A stretch of 64,000 bases of DNA from Sulfurimonas sp. HSL3-7 (lineage in GTDB: Bacteria; Campylobacterota; Campylobacteria; Campylobacterales; Sulfurimonadaceae), in contig NZ_CP147919.1 of NCBI RefSeq assembly GCF_039645985.1, forward strand, positions 2,356,001-2,420,000. Direction: 5' to 3'. A program made the position numbers and the translations under genes. Shown here piece after piece: positions 29,215 to 37,294 of the stretch. The notes beneath the pieces were generated by a model. That model had not been told where the DNA came from. It did not search any database and saw nothing but the letters and a program-made list of their open reading frames with translations. The number at the start of each line of letters is the position of its first letter. Position 1 is the stretch's first letter.

Positions 29215-31305
29215 ATGTATTTCAAAACATTGTTGATCACGGCAACAACAGCAGTGCTGCTTTTTAGCGGCTGTAAAGATGACAGAAGCACCGACCTTCA
29301 GGACAGCCTTGTCGGCAACACCGTTGACGACAAGATCGCCGGTTATGCCATTTTCAATCCCGACGCAGAGCTGATTCCGTACCCCAACAACATACTCTTC
29401 GCACCAAACAGTTCGGGGGCAGATGATTACGATTACGGGCAGACCCTTAATATCCCGTACGAAGAAGGCGATCTGGATGCCAATATCAAACGTCAGCTCA
29501 ACACTTTGACAGGATTTTCCACCACCTCCCCGATCACCGCACCAATCACCGCAACGCTCGATCCTTCGACCATTCCTGGCGGTGTGAAGCTCTATGAAGT
29601 AGACATCAATGCCTCGGGAGCCGTCACCGGCATCGCGAATACACTTCAGTACGGCGTCGACTACATTCCGACACAGAGCGGCAGCAACATTGTCATCCTG
29701 CCGCTGAAACCGCTTGCATCACTGAGCAACTACATGGTGGTGCTCACCAGTGATCTGCAGGACACAAACGGCCGTGTTTTAGCACCCGATATTGCCACGG
29801 CATTGACCCTCAGCCCAAACCCTGTTGAAGCCAGTGATTCTCTAGATGCAGAAACGGCAGCGGCGCTTGAGACGATCCGCCTGGGCAACAGACAGATGCT
29901 GACAGTATTGGCATTGGCAGGTAAAGACCCAAGCAACACCGTGCAGATCTGGAGTTTCCGCACACAGATGATCGGGGCGGTCCAGGCAAACATCGCCGCT
30001 GCGGCCACCGGCGACAGTGTTCTATCGCTTGGCGATACAAGCATGACGACAAAGGTTCTATTTGGTATGCTTGGAATGGATACAACCTTAATGGACGGCA
30101 ATGCCGAGATCTACGATGGGAATATCTCTGCTATGCCACAATATATGCCACAAGCTTCCCAAGCCAATCCGCTTCCTGTGTTTCAAGGTGAATTCTCCTA
30201 CAGTGCGCCGTTCACACCTGTCTTCGAGGCCAATGTCACCATCCCTGTCATAGCGACGCTTCCAAACAGTACATCAGGCTGTACAATGCCTACCAACGGC
30301 TGGCCGGTAGTGATCTATCAGCACGGTATCACCCGTGACCGTACCGACCTTTTTGTCTATGGCGAGACCCTCGCCAAAGCCTGTTATGCGGGTATTGCCA
30401 TCGACCTGCCGCTGCACGGTGTTACAGACGATAGCAATCCGTTTTACAAAGCAGGAATCGAGCGGACGTATGATCTGGATCTGGCTACCGAAATATGGAT
30501 AGATGGGTATGGCTACGCTATTCAAAGCTATACTTCTGACGGTATTATTGATTCGACGGGTGCACACTATATGAACCTTCCCAACGTCATCACTACCCGC
30601 GACAACCTTCATCAAACAACTTCCGACCTGCTTCAACTGCAAAATGCGATCGCTGCGGCAAGCGGCATCACCTTTGATCCTACGCGCATCAGTTTTCTCT
30701 CCCATTCATTGGGAAACATGGCATCAATCGGTTTTTTAAACCATACAACTTCACTCTCTTCGGCTGTTTTGGCTATGCCGGGGCAACAGTTTATACCGCT
30801 GCTTGATAACTCTGCCGTCTTTGGACCGGCGATCGAATCAGGGCTGGCTGCGAAAGGGATCATAAAGGGTACGGCGGAGTATGATGCGTTCATGCTTGCA
30901 TCGCAGACACTGGTCGATGATGCGGATCCGGCGAACTATTCAGCAACTGTCGGCGCAGGAACATTGCCTATCCTGGAGATTGCTGCCGTTGGTGACGGTA
31001 CAGAAGGCTCCGGCGACCAGCATATCCCCTATACTGTGGCGACAGCACCGTTAGCCGGCGGTAAACCGTTTATCGATTTTACGGGAGCACAAGACATCAA
31101 TACATCAGGGCTTTCTTCCGGAGATATCTATCTGACCAGCAGTACAAAAACAGTCACAAAACTGACCGAAGGGGAACACCGTTCCGCGCTCGATCCGCAA
31201 TACAGTATGGATGCTTTCATTGAGGTTCATACCGAATTGATCTCATTCATCGGTTCAAACGGGACGGCGATTCAAGTTGCTAATCCTGCGATCATCCAAA
31301 AATAG
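29215..31305 (+). CDS. Surface lipoprotein lipase of the VolA / Pla-1/cef type
   Basis: A 696-residue lipoprotein. The N-terminus MYFKTLLITATTAVLLFSGC fits a lipobox with Cys20. The N-terminal half resembles the bacterial virulence-factor lipase N-domain (IFNPDAELIPYPNNILF, then TLDPSTIPGG). The C-terminal half is an alpha/beta hydrolase: VVIYQHGITRD for the oxyanion region, SFLSHSLGNMAS with nucleophile Ser498, and acid/base candidates in VGDGTEGSGDQ and EGEHRS. VolA of Vibrio cholerae is a surface lysophospholipase co-transcribed with FadL; here too the lipase follows fadL by eight bases, so I infer release and import of fatty acids from phospholipids. Substrate is not proven. Confidence 0.87.
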   Translation: MYFKTLLITATTAVLLFSGCKDDRSTDLQDSLVGNTVDDKIAGYAIFNPDAELIPYPNNILFAPNSSGADDYDYGQTLNIPYEEGDLDANIKRQLNTLTGFSTTSPITAPITATLDPSTIPGGVKLYEVDINASGAVTGIANTLQYGVDYIPTQSGSNIVILPLKPLASLSNYMVVLTSDLQDTNGRVLAPDIATALTLSPNPVEASDSLDAETAAALETIRLGNRQMLTVLALAGKDPSNTVQIWSFRTQMIGAVQANIAAAATGDSVLSLGDTSMTTKVLFGMLGMDTTLMDGNAEIYDGNISAMPQYMPQASQANPLPVFQGEFSYSAPFTPVFEANVTIPVIATLPNSTSGCTMPTNGWPVVIYQHGITRDRTDLFVYGETLAKACYAGIAIDLPLHGVTDDSNPFYKAGIERTYDLDLATEIWIDGYGYAIQSYTSDGIIDSTGAHYMNLPNVITTRDNLHQTTSDLLQLQNAIAAASGITFDPTRISFLSHSLGNMASIGFLNHTTSLSSAVLAMPGQQFIPLLDNSAVFGPAIESGLAAKGIIKGTAEYDAFMLASQTLVDDADPANYSATVGAGTLPILEIAAVGDGTEGSGDQHIPYTVATAPLAGGKPFIDFTGAQDINTSGLSSGDIYLTSSTKTVTKLTEGEHRSALDPQYSMDAFIEVHTELISFIGSNGTAIQVANPAIIQK

Positions 31306-31356
31306 CAGTGTTCCAGCCGCAACGTACCGACAATACAAAATTCATATCGGCAGAGT

Positions 31357-31381
31357 GGAGAGGTAGGAAACCTCTCCTTTT
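31357..31381 (+). terminator. Rho-independent terminator of fadL2-lipase operon
   Basis: Perfect 8-base stem GGAGAGGT (31357-31364) and ACCTCTCC (31370-31377) with a 5-base loop, followed directly by TTTT. It lies about 50 bases past the lipase stop codon and closes the two-gene operon. Confidence 0.82.
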
Positions 31382-31432
31382 CCGAAAGTTATTGATACGG
31401 CAGGGATGCTGTACCCTCTTTTAACGATTCGC

Positions 31433-32287
31433 TTACTTCTCTTCGAGCGAATACAGCAGCTTGATCTCTTCGGCCCAGATCGTTTCGTCGATCGTCTCAA
31501 GAATAAGCGGGATGTCATCCATACGCTCATCGTTCATAATAAACCCGAACGCATCCAGGCCGATCTTCCCCTTGCCGATGCTGTCGTGACGGTCCACATG
31601 CGAACCGAGGTCGGGTTTGGAGTCGTTGATATGCATCCCCATCAGGTAGTTGAACCCGATGACCTTCTCGAACTCGCCCCAGGTCGCATCGTAAACCTCT
31701 TTGGTGCGGATATCGTAACCCGCGGTGAACATGTGACAGGTATCGATGCAGACCCCGACACGCGACTTGTCTTCGATCTTGTCGATGATATGGGCGAGAT
31801 GCTCGAACTTCCAGCCGAGGTTGCTCCCCTGCCCCGCGGTGTTCTCAAGAACGAGGCTGACCCCCGATGTCCGCTCAAGCGTGCGGTTCATGTTCTCGGC
31901 AATGGCATCGAGACACGCCTCTTCACTGTGCTTTTTAAGGTGCGAACCCGGGTGAAAGTTGAGACGGTCCAGCCCCAGCAGCATACAGCGTTCGACCTCA
32001 TCGACAAAGGCGTCAAAAGACTTGGCACGCTTGTCCGCCTCCGGGTGGCCAAGGTTGATCAGGTAGGAGTCATGCGGCAGGACATGTTTGGGCAGGATGC
32101 CGCTGAGTTCAAGATTCTTTTTAAAAAGATCGATCGTCTCCGTATCAAGCGGTTTTGCCGCCCATTGGCGCTGGTTCTTGGTAAAGAGAGCAAAGGCTTT
32201 CGCCCCGATCTCCATCGCATTGAGCGGGGCGTTGAATACCCCGCCTGCAGCTGAAGTATGCGCCCCGACAAATTTACGACTCGGCAT
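31433..32287 (-). CDS. nfo: Endonuclease IV (AP endonuclease)
   Basis: A 284-residue class II AP endonuclease of base-excision repair; it cuts 5' of abasic sites using a trinuclear zinc centre. Recognisable segments are GAHTSAAGG at the start, [47 protein letters not shown] and [17 protein letters not shown], carrying the usual His, Glu and Asp zinc ligands. Length is normal. The ribosome-binding site GGGAGG and the start codon themselves are part of a sequence duplicated 220 bases upstream (see the repeat array). Confidence 0.97.
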   Translation of the reverse strand: MPSRKFVGAHTSAAGGVFNAPLNAMEIGAKAFALFTKNQRQWAAKPLDTETIDLFKKNLELSGILPKHVLPHDSYLINLGHPEADKRAKSFDAFVDEVERCMLLGLDRLNFHPGSHLKKHSEEACLDAIAENMNRTLERTSGVSLVLENTAGQGSNLGWKFEHLAHIIDKIEDKSRVGVCIDTCHMFTAGYDIRTKEVYDATWGEFEKVIGFNYLMGMHINDSKPDLGSHVDRHDSIGKGKIGLDAFGFIMNDERMDDIPLILETIDETIWAEEIKLLYSLEEK

Positions 32288-32320
32288 TTAGTGCCTCCCT
32301 GCATTGTATTTTAATACTTA
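32281..32320. repeat. Repeat array, unit N copy 1 (overlaps nfo start)
   Basis: Contains the nfo start codon and its RBS. An imperfect copy lies at 32501-32542: both read TCGGCATTTARTGCCTCCC followed by TGCATTGT-like and ATRCTT-like segments. Confidence 0.7.
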
Positions 32321-32353
32321 TCTTACTCATTAAAATCCTTTTTATTTATTTCA

Positions 32354-32403
32354 TACGCCAGATGAACAAAGTCCCTCTGGCTACGCTAACGCTGAGTTCT
32401 CCT
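32354..32403. repeat. Repeat array, unit A (hairpin repeat)
   Basis: A 50-base unit, 46 of 50 bases identical to 32446-32495. It contains an inverted repeat GCCAGA (32357-32362) and TCTGGC (32376-32381) with a 13-base loop. Confidence 0.8.
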
Positions 32404-32432
32404 CGGCGGAGTGCCCGTACGCCTTGGCGTAC
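32404..32432. repeat. Repeat array, unit D copy 1 with 7-base-pair hairpin
   Basis: Begins CGGCGGAGTGCCCG, repeated at 32544. It ends in the perfect palindrome GTACGCC-TT-GGCGTAC (32417-32432). The second copy differs in the arms but can still pair almost completely. Confidence 0.7.
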
Positions 32433-32445
32433 TTTACCAGTTTAA

Positions 32446-32495
32446 TATGCCAAATGAACAAAGTCCCTCTGGCTGCGCTAATGCTGAGTTCTCCT
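32446..32495. repeat. Repeat array, unit B (hairpin repeat)
   Basis: Second copy of the 50-base unit A. Here one arm of the hairpin has a mismatch (GCCAAA against TCTGGC). Confidence 0.8.
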
Positions 32496-32500
32496 ACGAA

Positions 32501-32542
32501 TCGGCATTTAATGCCTCCCATGCACTGCATTGTTGATGCTTG
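32501..32542. repeat. Repeat array, unit N copy 2 (duplicated nfo start region)
   Basis: An imperfect copy of the nfo translation start including a GGGAGG site and ATG on the minus strand. The reading frame from this ATG closes after nine codons, so it is not a gene. Confidence 0.65.
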
Positions 32543-32543
32543 T

Positions 32544-32575
32544 CGGCGGAGTGCCCGCGCGCCCTATGCCGCGCC
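32544..32575. repeat. Repeat array, unit D copy 2
   Basis: CGGCGGAGTGCCCG again, followed by a GC-rich near-palindrome (GCGCGCC-CTAT-GCCGCGC, one mismatch). Confidence 0.65.
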
Positions 32576-32587
32576 TGACCTATTTAA

Positions 32588-32620
32588 TATGCCAGATGAA
32601 CAAAGTCCCTCTGGCTGCGC
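32588..32620. repeat. Repeat array, unit C (partial hairpin repeat)
   Basis: Third, 33-base copy of the unit, one mismatch to unit B, with the intact hairpin GCCAGA (32591-32596) and TCTGGC (32610-32615). It abuts the stop codon of the lipoprotein gene and may act as its 3' structure. Confidence 0.75.
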
Positions 32621-32621
32621 A

Positions 32622-33101
32622 CTACTGTTTTTTTATTTTTATCAATACACTGTTTTTTCGATCTTTAAAATAGATCGTACCCGGTCTGATCGTATAGCGG
32701 ATATCGACCTCATCATTGACGATCCGCTGTTCAAACCCATTATCATCTTTTACAAGATTTTTTCCCTTATAGATAGGCTTGGAACGCAAAATGTTTTCAA
32801 GCAGGGTATCCGGATATTTTTGACTCAGATATTCTGCATTGAAACTGCTTTTGCGCATACACCCTTCACCCTCGATGCAGATCAGTTTTTCCACTTCGAT
32901 CTTTGCCACGGCCTGCCCCGCTGAAAAGAGTTCGAGAGCGACAAGCTCTTCATTACTACGCACATACCCGGTATCAGCGAATTTAAGCTTTGATGACTTT
33001 AAGACGATGGTCGCCGCATCGGTCTGAACATAAGGTTTTGCCATGCATCCGCCAAACAGCAGGATAAAGGCACTAGCCCATAGGATATAAAATTTTCTCA
33101 T
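32622..33101 (-). CDS. Conserved Campylobacterota lipoprotein, function unknown
   Basis: A 159-residue lipoprotein precursor: MRKFYILWASAFILLFGGC is a short signal with a lipobox ending at Cys19. The mature part is beta-rich with TDAATIVLKSSKLKFADTGYV and two further Cys (CIEGEGC) that may form a disulfide. I recognise it as the kind of small lipoprotein conserved in Campylobacterota but know no function for it. Its start lies 29 bases inside the 3' end of the aldo/keto reductase gene, so the pair is probably translationally coupled. Confidence 0.75.
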   Translation of the reverse strand: MRKFYILWASAFILLFGGCMAKPYVQTDAATIVLKSSKLKFADTGYVRSNEELVALELFSAGQAVAKIEVEKLICIEGEGCMRKSSFNAEYLSQKYPDTLLENILRSKPIYKGKNLVKDDNGFEQRIVNDEVDIRYTIRPGTIYFKDRKNSVLIKIKKQ

Positions 33102-34092
33102 GTACCGCGTCGCAGGCCCTCAGAACCTCATCATCAAGTGTCAGTTCCATCGCCAGTAAAGAGGCATCCAGCTGATCCGGCGACGTGGCGCCGATGATCG
33201 TCGAAGCGACAAAATCAAACTGCTTGCTCCATGCCGTCGCCAAAGTGACCGGATGCAGACCCGCTTCGTTGGCGATGCGAATATACTCCTGGGTAGAGGC
33301 CAATGTCTTATCGTTCAAAAAGCGCTGCGCCATCAGACGCTGGCGCTGGTTAGGCGACTTGAGGTAGTCACTGAAACGCCCTTTTGCCTCTGGATTTTGA
33401 TTGTATTTGCCGCTCAGCACACCCCCGCCCAGAGGGGAATAGGGCAGAAGCGAGATCTTCTCGTTGATGGCGAGCGTGGAAAGCTCGTCCAGAAAACGGC
33501 GGTTCAACAGTGAAAAGTTGTTCTGGATCGACTCGAAACGTGCCAGCTTCTCATACTTGGAGACGCTCAAAGCCTTCATCGTCCCGTAAGCACTGTCGTT
33601 CGAGGTGCCGATATAGCGCACTTTACCGCTCTCTCCCAATCGGTCAAAGGCTTCCATCGACTCTTCGATCGGCACAACGGTGTCCGGCCAGTGCATCTGG
33701 TAAAGGTCGATGTAGTCCGTCCCCAAACGCTTTAGCGATCCTTCCACCGCACGCTCGATGTGGAAACGGTCGATCGCCGTAAGCGCATGGCGGATCGGCG
33801 GTACAAACCACCCGGACGCCGCCCCGGCAACTTTGCTTGCCAGGATGACACTCTCACGCGGTTTCGTCTTTAGCCAGCGCCCTACGATCTCTTCGGTCAT
33901 TCCCACCAGCTTGCCCTGGGGCGGCACCGGGTAAAGCTCTGCGGTGTCATAAAAGTTGACACCGGCATCGTAAGCCCTGTCCATGATGGCAAAGGCGGTC
34001 TTTTCGTCCGGAACCTGTGTCCCGAAGGTCATCGTTCCCATACAGATCGGGCTCACTCGCAGGCCCGACCGGCCGATATAACGGTATTGCAT
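33073..34092 (-). CDS. Aldo/keto reductase, Tas-like
   Basis: A 339-residue NADP-dependent aldo/keto reductase. The catalytic set is visible: Asp and Tyr in FYDTAELYP, Lys in LASKVAG, His in QMHWPD. YIGTSNDSAYG, LPYSPLGGGVLSGKY and TIIGATSPDQL are typical of the group. Overall pattern, including the ELYPVPP stretch, is close to E. coli Tas. Physiological substrate is unknown. The frame is open to 34146, but the start at 34092 has GGTGA upstream and begins with the family motif MQYRYIGRSGL, while the preceding 18 residues do not fit. Confidence 0.88.
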   Translation of the reverse strand: MQYRYIGRSGLRVSPICMGTMTFGTQVPDEKTAFAIMDRAYDAGVNFYDTAELYPVPPQGKLVGMTEEIVGRWLKTKPRESVILASKVAGAASGWFVPPIRHALTAIDRFHIERAVEGSLKRLGTDYIDLYQMHWPDTVVPIEESMEAFDRLGESGKVRYIGTSNDSAYGTMKALSVSKYEKLARFESIQNNFSLLNRRFLDELSTLAINEKISLLPYSPLGGGVLSGKYNQNPEAKGRFSDYLKSPNQRQRLMAQRFLNDKTLASTQEYIRIANEAGLHPVTLATAWSKQFDFVASTIIGATSPDQLDASLLAMELTLDDEVLRACDAVHEKILYPMG

Positions 34093-34185
34093 TACGTCAC
34101 CATCCAAAAATAATGCATAATTGTAGCAAGTTGCTTGAAGGAACATCTTACAAAAACACTTTAGCTACGATTTATTAAATGGCGT

Positions 34186-34191
34186 TATACT
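34186..34191 (+). promoter_or_regulatory. Candidate -10 for HD-GYP regulator gene
   Basis: TATACT, 35 bases upstream of the start at 34226, in the divergent spacer. No consensus -35. Confidence 0.35.
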
Positions 34192-34225
34192 TAATTATTC
34201 ACAGGCGAAACGGATACCTTTAAAC

Positions 34226-35230
34226 ATGTCATTTGAAGAAAAAAAGTTTCATATTCTCACGATTGACGATGCGCAGACCAACCGCATCATGATCGAAAAG
34301 ATTCTCAAGGATGCCGGTTACACCGTCACCTCTGTTTCAAGTGGTTTAGAGGCGATCGAGTTATTGCACGAGGGGCTTACGGCCGATCTGATCCTGCTTG
34401 ACATCATCATGGAGGAGATGAACGGATTTGAAACCTGCCAAATCATCAAAAAATCCAAAAAGGCGATGGCCGAGATTCCCGTGATCTTTTTAACGGCGAT
34501 GTCGGATATAGAGGGAATCAGCAACGGTTTTGAGGTCGGCGGAGTGGACTATATCACCAAACCGTTTCAAAAAGTTGAACTTCTTGCCCGCATCAAGACC
34601 CATCTTAAACTCAAGCACTATCAGGACCAGGAGATCGAACAGACCCAGCGCGAACTGATCTATACCATCGCCCGCATCACCGATGTCCACAGTCTCGAGA
34701 CAGGCAACCATATTAAACGGGTCTCCGAGTACGCCAGACTGCTTGCCATACTGGCCGGTTACGATGAGGAAAAAGCTGAGATCTTTCAACTTGCCTCCGC
34801 AATGCATGATGTCGGCAAGATCGGTATTCCCGATGCCATCGTAAACAAACCCGGAACACTCACCGATGAAGAGATCACTGTTATGCAAAGACATCCCGAT
34901 ATCGGCTATGAGATTCTCTCGCAATCCACGCGTCCTCTGCTGAAAGCATCTGCCATTGTTGCACAGCAGCACCATGAACATTACGACGGCACCGGCTATC
35001 CTCGCGGTCTTAAAGGCAAAGAGATCCACATACTTGGACGGATCGCGGCCCTGGCCGATGTCTTCGATGCGCTCGACACACCGCGCTCTTATAAAAAACG
35101 CTGGGAATCATCTGAAATACTCGCCTTTATTCAACAAGAGAGCGGCAAACATTTTGACCCGCAGCTGGTGGAGCTTTTTATCAATAATTTCGGCCGCTTT
35201 AAAAAGATCCGCGATACATTCCCGGACTAG
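34226..35230 (+). CDS. Response regulator with HD-GYP domain (probable c-di-GMP phosphodiesterase)
   Basis: A 334-residue two-domain protein. Residues about 8-125 form a receiver domain with the acidic pair Asp14/Asp15, phospho-acceptor Asp59 (LILLDI), Thr in FLTAMS and Lys in YITKPFQ. Residues about 145-330 are an HD-GYP domain with HIKRVSEYA, MHDVGKIGIPDAI, HPDIGYEIL, QHHEHYDGTGYPRGL and DVFDALDTPRSYK, so the metal-binding His/Asp and the GYP motif are intact. It probably hydrolyses cyclic di-GMP when phosphorylated. No sensor kinase gene is adjacent, so its partner is elsewhere. Confidence 0.92.
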   Translation: MSFEEKKFHILTIDDAQTNRIMIEKILKDAGYTVTSVSSGLEAIELLHEGLTADLILLDIIMEEMNGFETCQIIKKSKKAMAEIPVIFLTAMSDIEGISNGFEVGGVDYITKPFQKVELLARIKTHLKLKHYQDQEIEQTQRELIYTIARITDVHSLETGNHIKRVSEYARLLAILAGYDEEKAEIFQLASAMHDVGKIGIPDAIVNKPGTLTDEEITVMQRHPDIGYEILSQSTRPLLKASAIVAQQHHEHYDGTGYPRGLKGKEIHILGRIAALADVFDALDTPRSYKKRWESSEILAFIQQESGKHFDPQLVELFINNFGRFKKIRDTFPD

Positions 35231-35295
35231 AGAGCACCGCTTTCACTTTGCCATAAATCTGTCACCTCATACATACTCCTGCTATACTCACAGGC

Positions 35296-36570
35296 ATGAA
35301 AATACATATCGATCTTGACTGCTTTTTTGTCTCTGCCGAACGCACTCTCGACAAAAGCCTTATGGGCAAACCCGTCGGGATCGGCGGGCGGGGTGACACC
35401 AAGATATTTTCGCATGAAAAAAGCCGCCAGTTTCTCAATTTAAAGAACAGCGGCGCCTTTGTTCCGGCTTACTTTTTCGAGCACCGCTCCTCCAAACAGA
35501 ACGATCTGCATAAATTCATCGACGCGGACGGGCGCATACGGGGCATGCTGACCACCACCTCATATGAGGCACGCGCTTTCGGGATCAAAACAGGCTGTAC
35601 GATTCGCGAAGCACTTCAGCGCTGTCCTGGTATCATCATCAAACAGCCTAACATGCGCCTTTATCAGGAGCTCTCTTACAAACTCAAACGTTTTCTGCAA
35701 AAGCGCATCCCGCTCATCGAGCAGGGCAGCATCGATGAATTTTACGGCGATCTTGACGGGTGGGTGGAGGAGAGCGATGTGCCGCAATTTATCAACGACC
35801 TGAAAAACGAGGTGATGGCGGTACTCGACCTGCCCCTCTCCATCGGTGCCGCCTATTCCAAGTTCACCGCCAAGATGGCCACCAATGCGGCCAAACCTTT
35901 CGGTACAAGGGTGGTCTATCCGCATGAAGTAGATCGTTTTATACACGACCTTCCTATTACGAGTTTTCCGGGAATCGGCCGCCGAACGGCTGCGAAGCTT
36001 CAAGGCCTCGGCCTCAATACCCTCGGCGAAATCAAAAAGCATCCGCATCTCTTCCTGCACTCGACAAAGTCCCAACGCGACCTCTACGAACGGGTCTGCG
36101 GCATTGACAAAACACCGCTGCAACAGGAACGCGAACGCAAATCCATCGGGATCTCACGCACCTTTGACCCGGAGATAGACCGCAAAGAGCTGCAGCGCCG
36201 TGTCATCATCCTGTCGCGCCATCTTTCGCATGCACTGATCCGGATGAAAAAACTGCCCACCCATTACAGCTTTTCCATCCGTTACGAGATGAACCAAAAA
36301 GCGCATGCCAATATCACCGTTGACCGTCTCTTCAGCGAATCCTACCTTCGGGAGATCATGATCGATCTCTTTACCAAAGCTGATCAGTACAGAAACCTCA
36401 AAGCGATCCGGCTCGGCCTCTCCTGCAGCGCTTTTACCCAGAGCAACCATCACACCTTCTCTCTGCTTGAGTATGATGAGGATAGCAAGCGCCACCGCCT
36501 CACCCAAAGCACCTCTGCCCTGCGTGAGAAATACGGGCTGGATACCCTGCAGTGGGGAGGGGAGCTGTAA
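35296..36570 (+). CDS. dinB: Y-family DNA polymerase (DNA polymerase IV-like)
   Basis: A 424-residue translesion polymerase. Catalytic residues are in MKIHIDLDCFFVSAE (Asp6, Asp8) and QGSIDEFYGDL; the thumb helix-hairpin-helix reads TSFPGIGRRTAAKLQGLGL. Compared with E. coli DinB (351 residues) there is an extra stretch of about 45 residues between PVGIGG and TTSYEARAFG (residues about 33-78) in the fingers/palm region. It has no strong ribosome-binding site; a TATACT at 35283-35288 lies only seven bases upstream of the ATG, so a leaderless or nearly leaderless transcript is possible. No LexA-type box was recognised. Confidence 0.9.
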   Translation: MKIHIDLDCFFVSAERTLDKSLMGKPVGIGGRGDTKIFSHEKSRQFLNLKNSGAFVPAYFFEHRSSKQNDLHKFIDADGRIRGMLTTTSYEARAFGIKTGCTIREALQRCPGIIIKQPNMRLYQELSYKLKRFLQKRIPLIEQGSIDEFYGDLDGWVEESDVPQFINDLKNEVMAVLDLPLSIGAAYSKFTAKMATNAAKPFGTRVVYPHEVDRFIHDLPITSFPGIGRRTAAKLQGLGLNTLGEIKKHPHLFLHSTKSQRDLYERVCGIDKTPLQQERERKSIGISRTFDPEIDRKELQRRVIILSRHLSHALIRMKKLPTHYSFSIRYEMNQKAHANITVDRLFSESYLREIMIDLFTKADQYRNLKAIRLGLSCSAFTQSNHHTFSLLEYDEDSKRHRLTQSTSALREKYGLDTLQWGGEL

Positions 36571-36951
36571 CCTCAACACCTCCTTGAAGAAAATCAATAA
36601 ACGGAAGATATATTAGCAGAGGTCGAAGGTTCCGCAGAATATTCGCGACAAGTTTACGACGGTGAGACATACCGTTTCAAGCAACACCACCACTTACACT
36701 GCCCAAAAGATCAATGAAACTATAGCAGTGTTTGACAATCAAAAACTGCCAGCGTACATATAATGTGAGGGAAGTCAATGCGTCTGTTTGCGGAACATCT
36801 GCAGCGCTGAGCGAAGCTCTGTTTATCGCGTTAAGAAAAGCACATTGTTTGAGCCGTAAGGCGAGTTTGGGCTTTTTAGCAATAAACAGCGTGTAGCGAA
36901 GGTAGTCAGCCGTAAAGGCTGACCGCGAAGCCGTTGCGAGAGCTTTTTTTG

Positions 36952-36979
36952 TTTCTTTTTTTGCGTCGAAAAAAAGAAA
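36952..36979. repeat. AT-rich hairpin 1
   Basis: Perfect 11-base stem TTTCTTTTTTT (36952-36962) and AAAAAAAGAAA (36969-36979) around the 6-base loop GCGTCG. Confidence 0.7.
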
Positions 36980-37040
36980 GAATAGCAACTGAATAAAAGT
37001 AGCTGTTTTTTAGAATGTCTTTATAGCACTAGGATGTCAC

Positions 37041-37072
37041 TTTTTCTTCTTTGCTCGTACAAAGAAGAAAAA
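37041..37072. repeat. AT-rich hairpin 2
   Basis: Perfect 13-base stem TTTTTCTTCTTTG (37041-37053) and CAAAGAAGAAAAA (37060-37072) around the 6-base loop CTCGTA. Architecture is the same as hairpin 1, 60 bases to the left. Confidence 0.7.
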
Positions 37073-37294
37073 CTAACGCAAAAAGAAGAAAGTACGGTAC
37101 CCTCCCGGCCACTAGCAAGTAATTAAAATGGGCGACTTTCAACCTCCGCCCGTTTCGGCACGTCTGCCGAAACTTCAGTGTCCTGACGCAACAGACCTTC
37201 CAGTAAAAATATCCGCAATCTGTTCCAAAGACTGAAAACTGATTTCCATACACCGATGCGCTATAATTAAAGCATCAAAAACAAAAGGTTTCCC

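Larger units (their letters stand above)
36571..37294. other. Gene-free region with strong AT-rich hairpins
   Basis: About 720 bases with no supportable gene. Two open frames on the minus strand have low-complexity, Lys/Phe/Leu-rich translations of the sort produced by hairpin repeats and are not called. The region has short palindromic motifs such as GAGCGAAGCTC and two long AT hairpins, listed separately. It may be a copy of a dispersed intergenic repeat. Confidence 0.55.

Noticed and set aside
32354..32620. CRISPR array
   Set aside because: Only three copies with unequal spacing, internal hairpins and diverged sequence; no cas genes nearby. It is a degenerate tandem duplication.
36677..36988. 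103-residue minus-strand frame
   Set aside because: Runs through an AT hairpin; low-complexity Lys/Phe/Leu composition, no RBS, no family.
37029..37253. 74-residue minus-strand frame
   Set aside because: Same reasons: spans the second AT hairpin and has no coding character.
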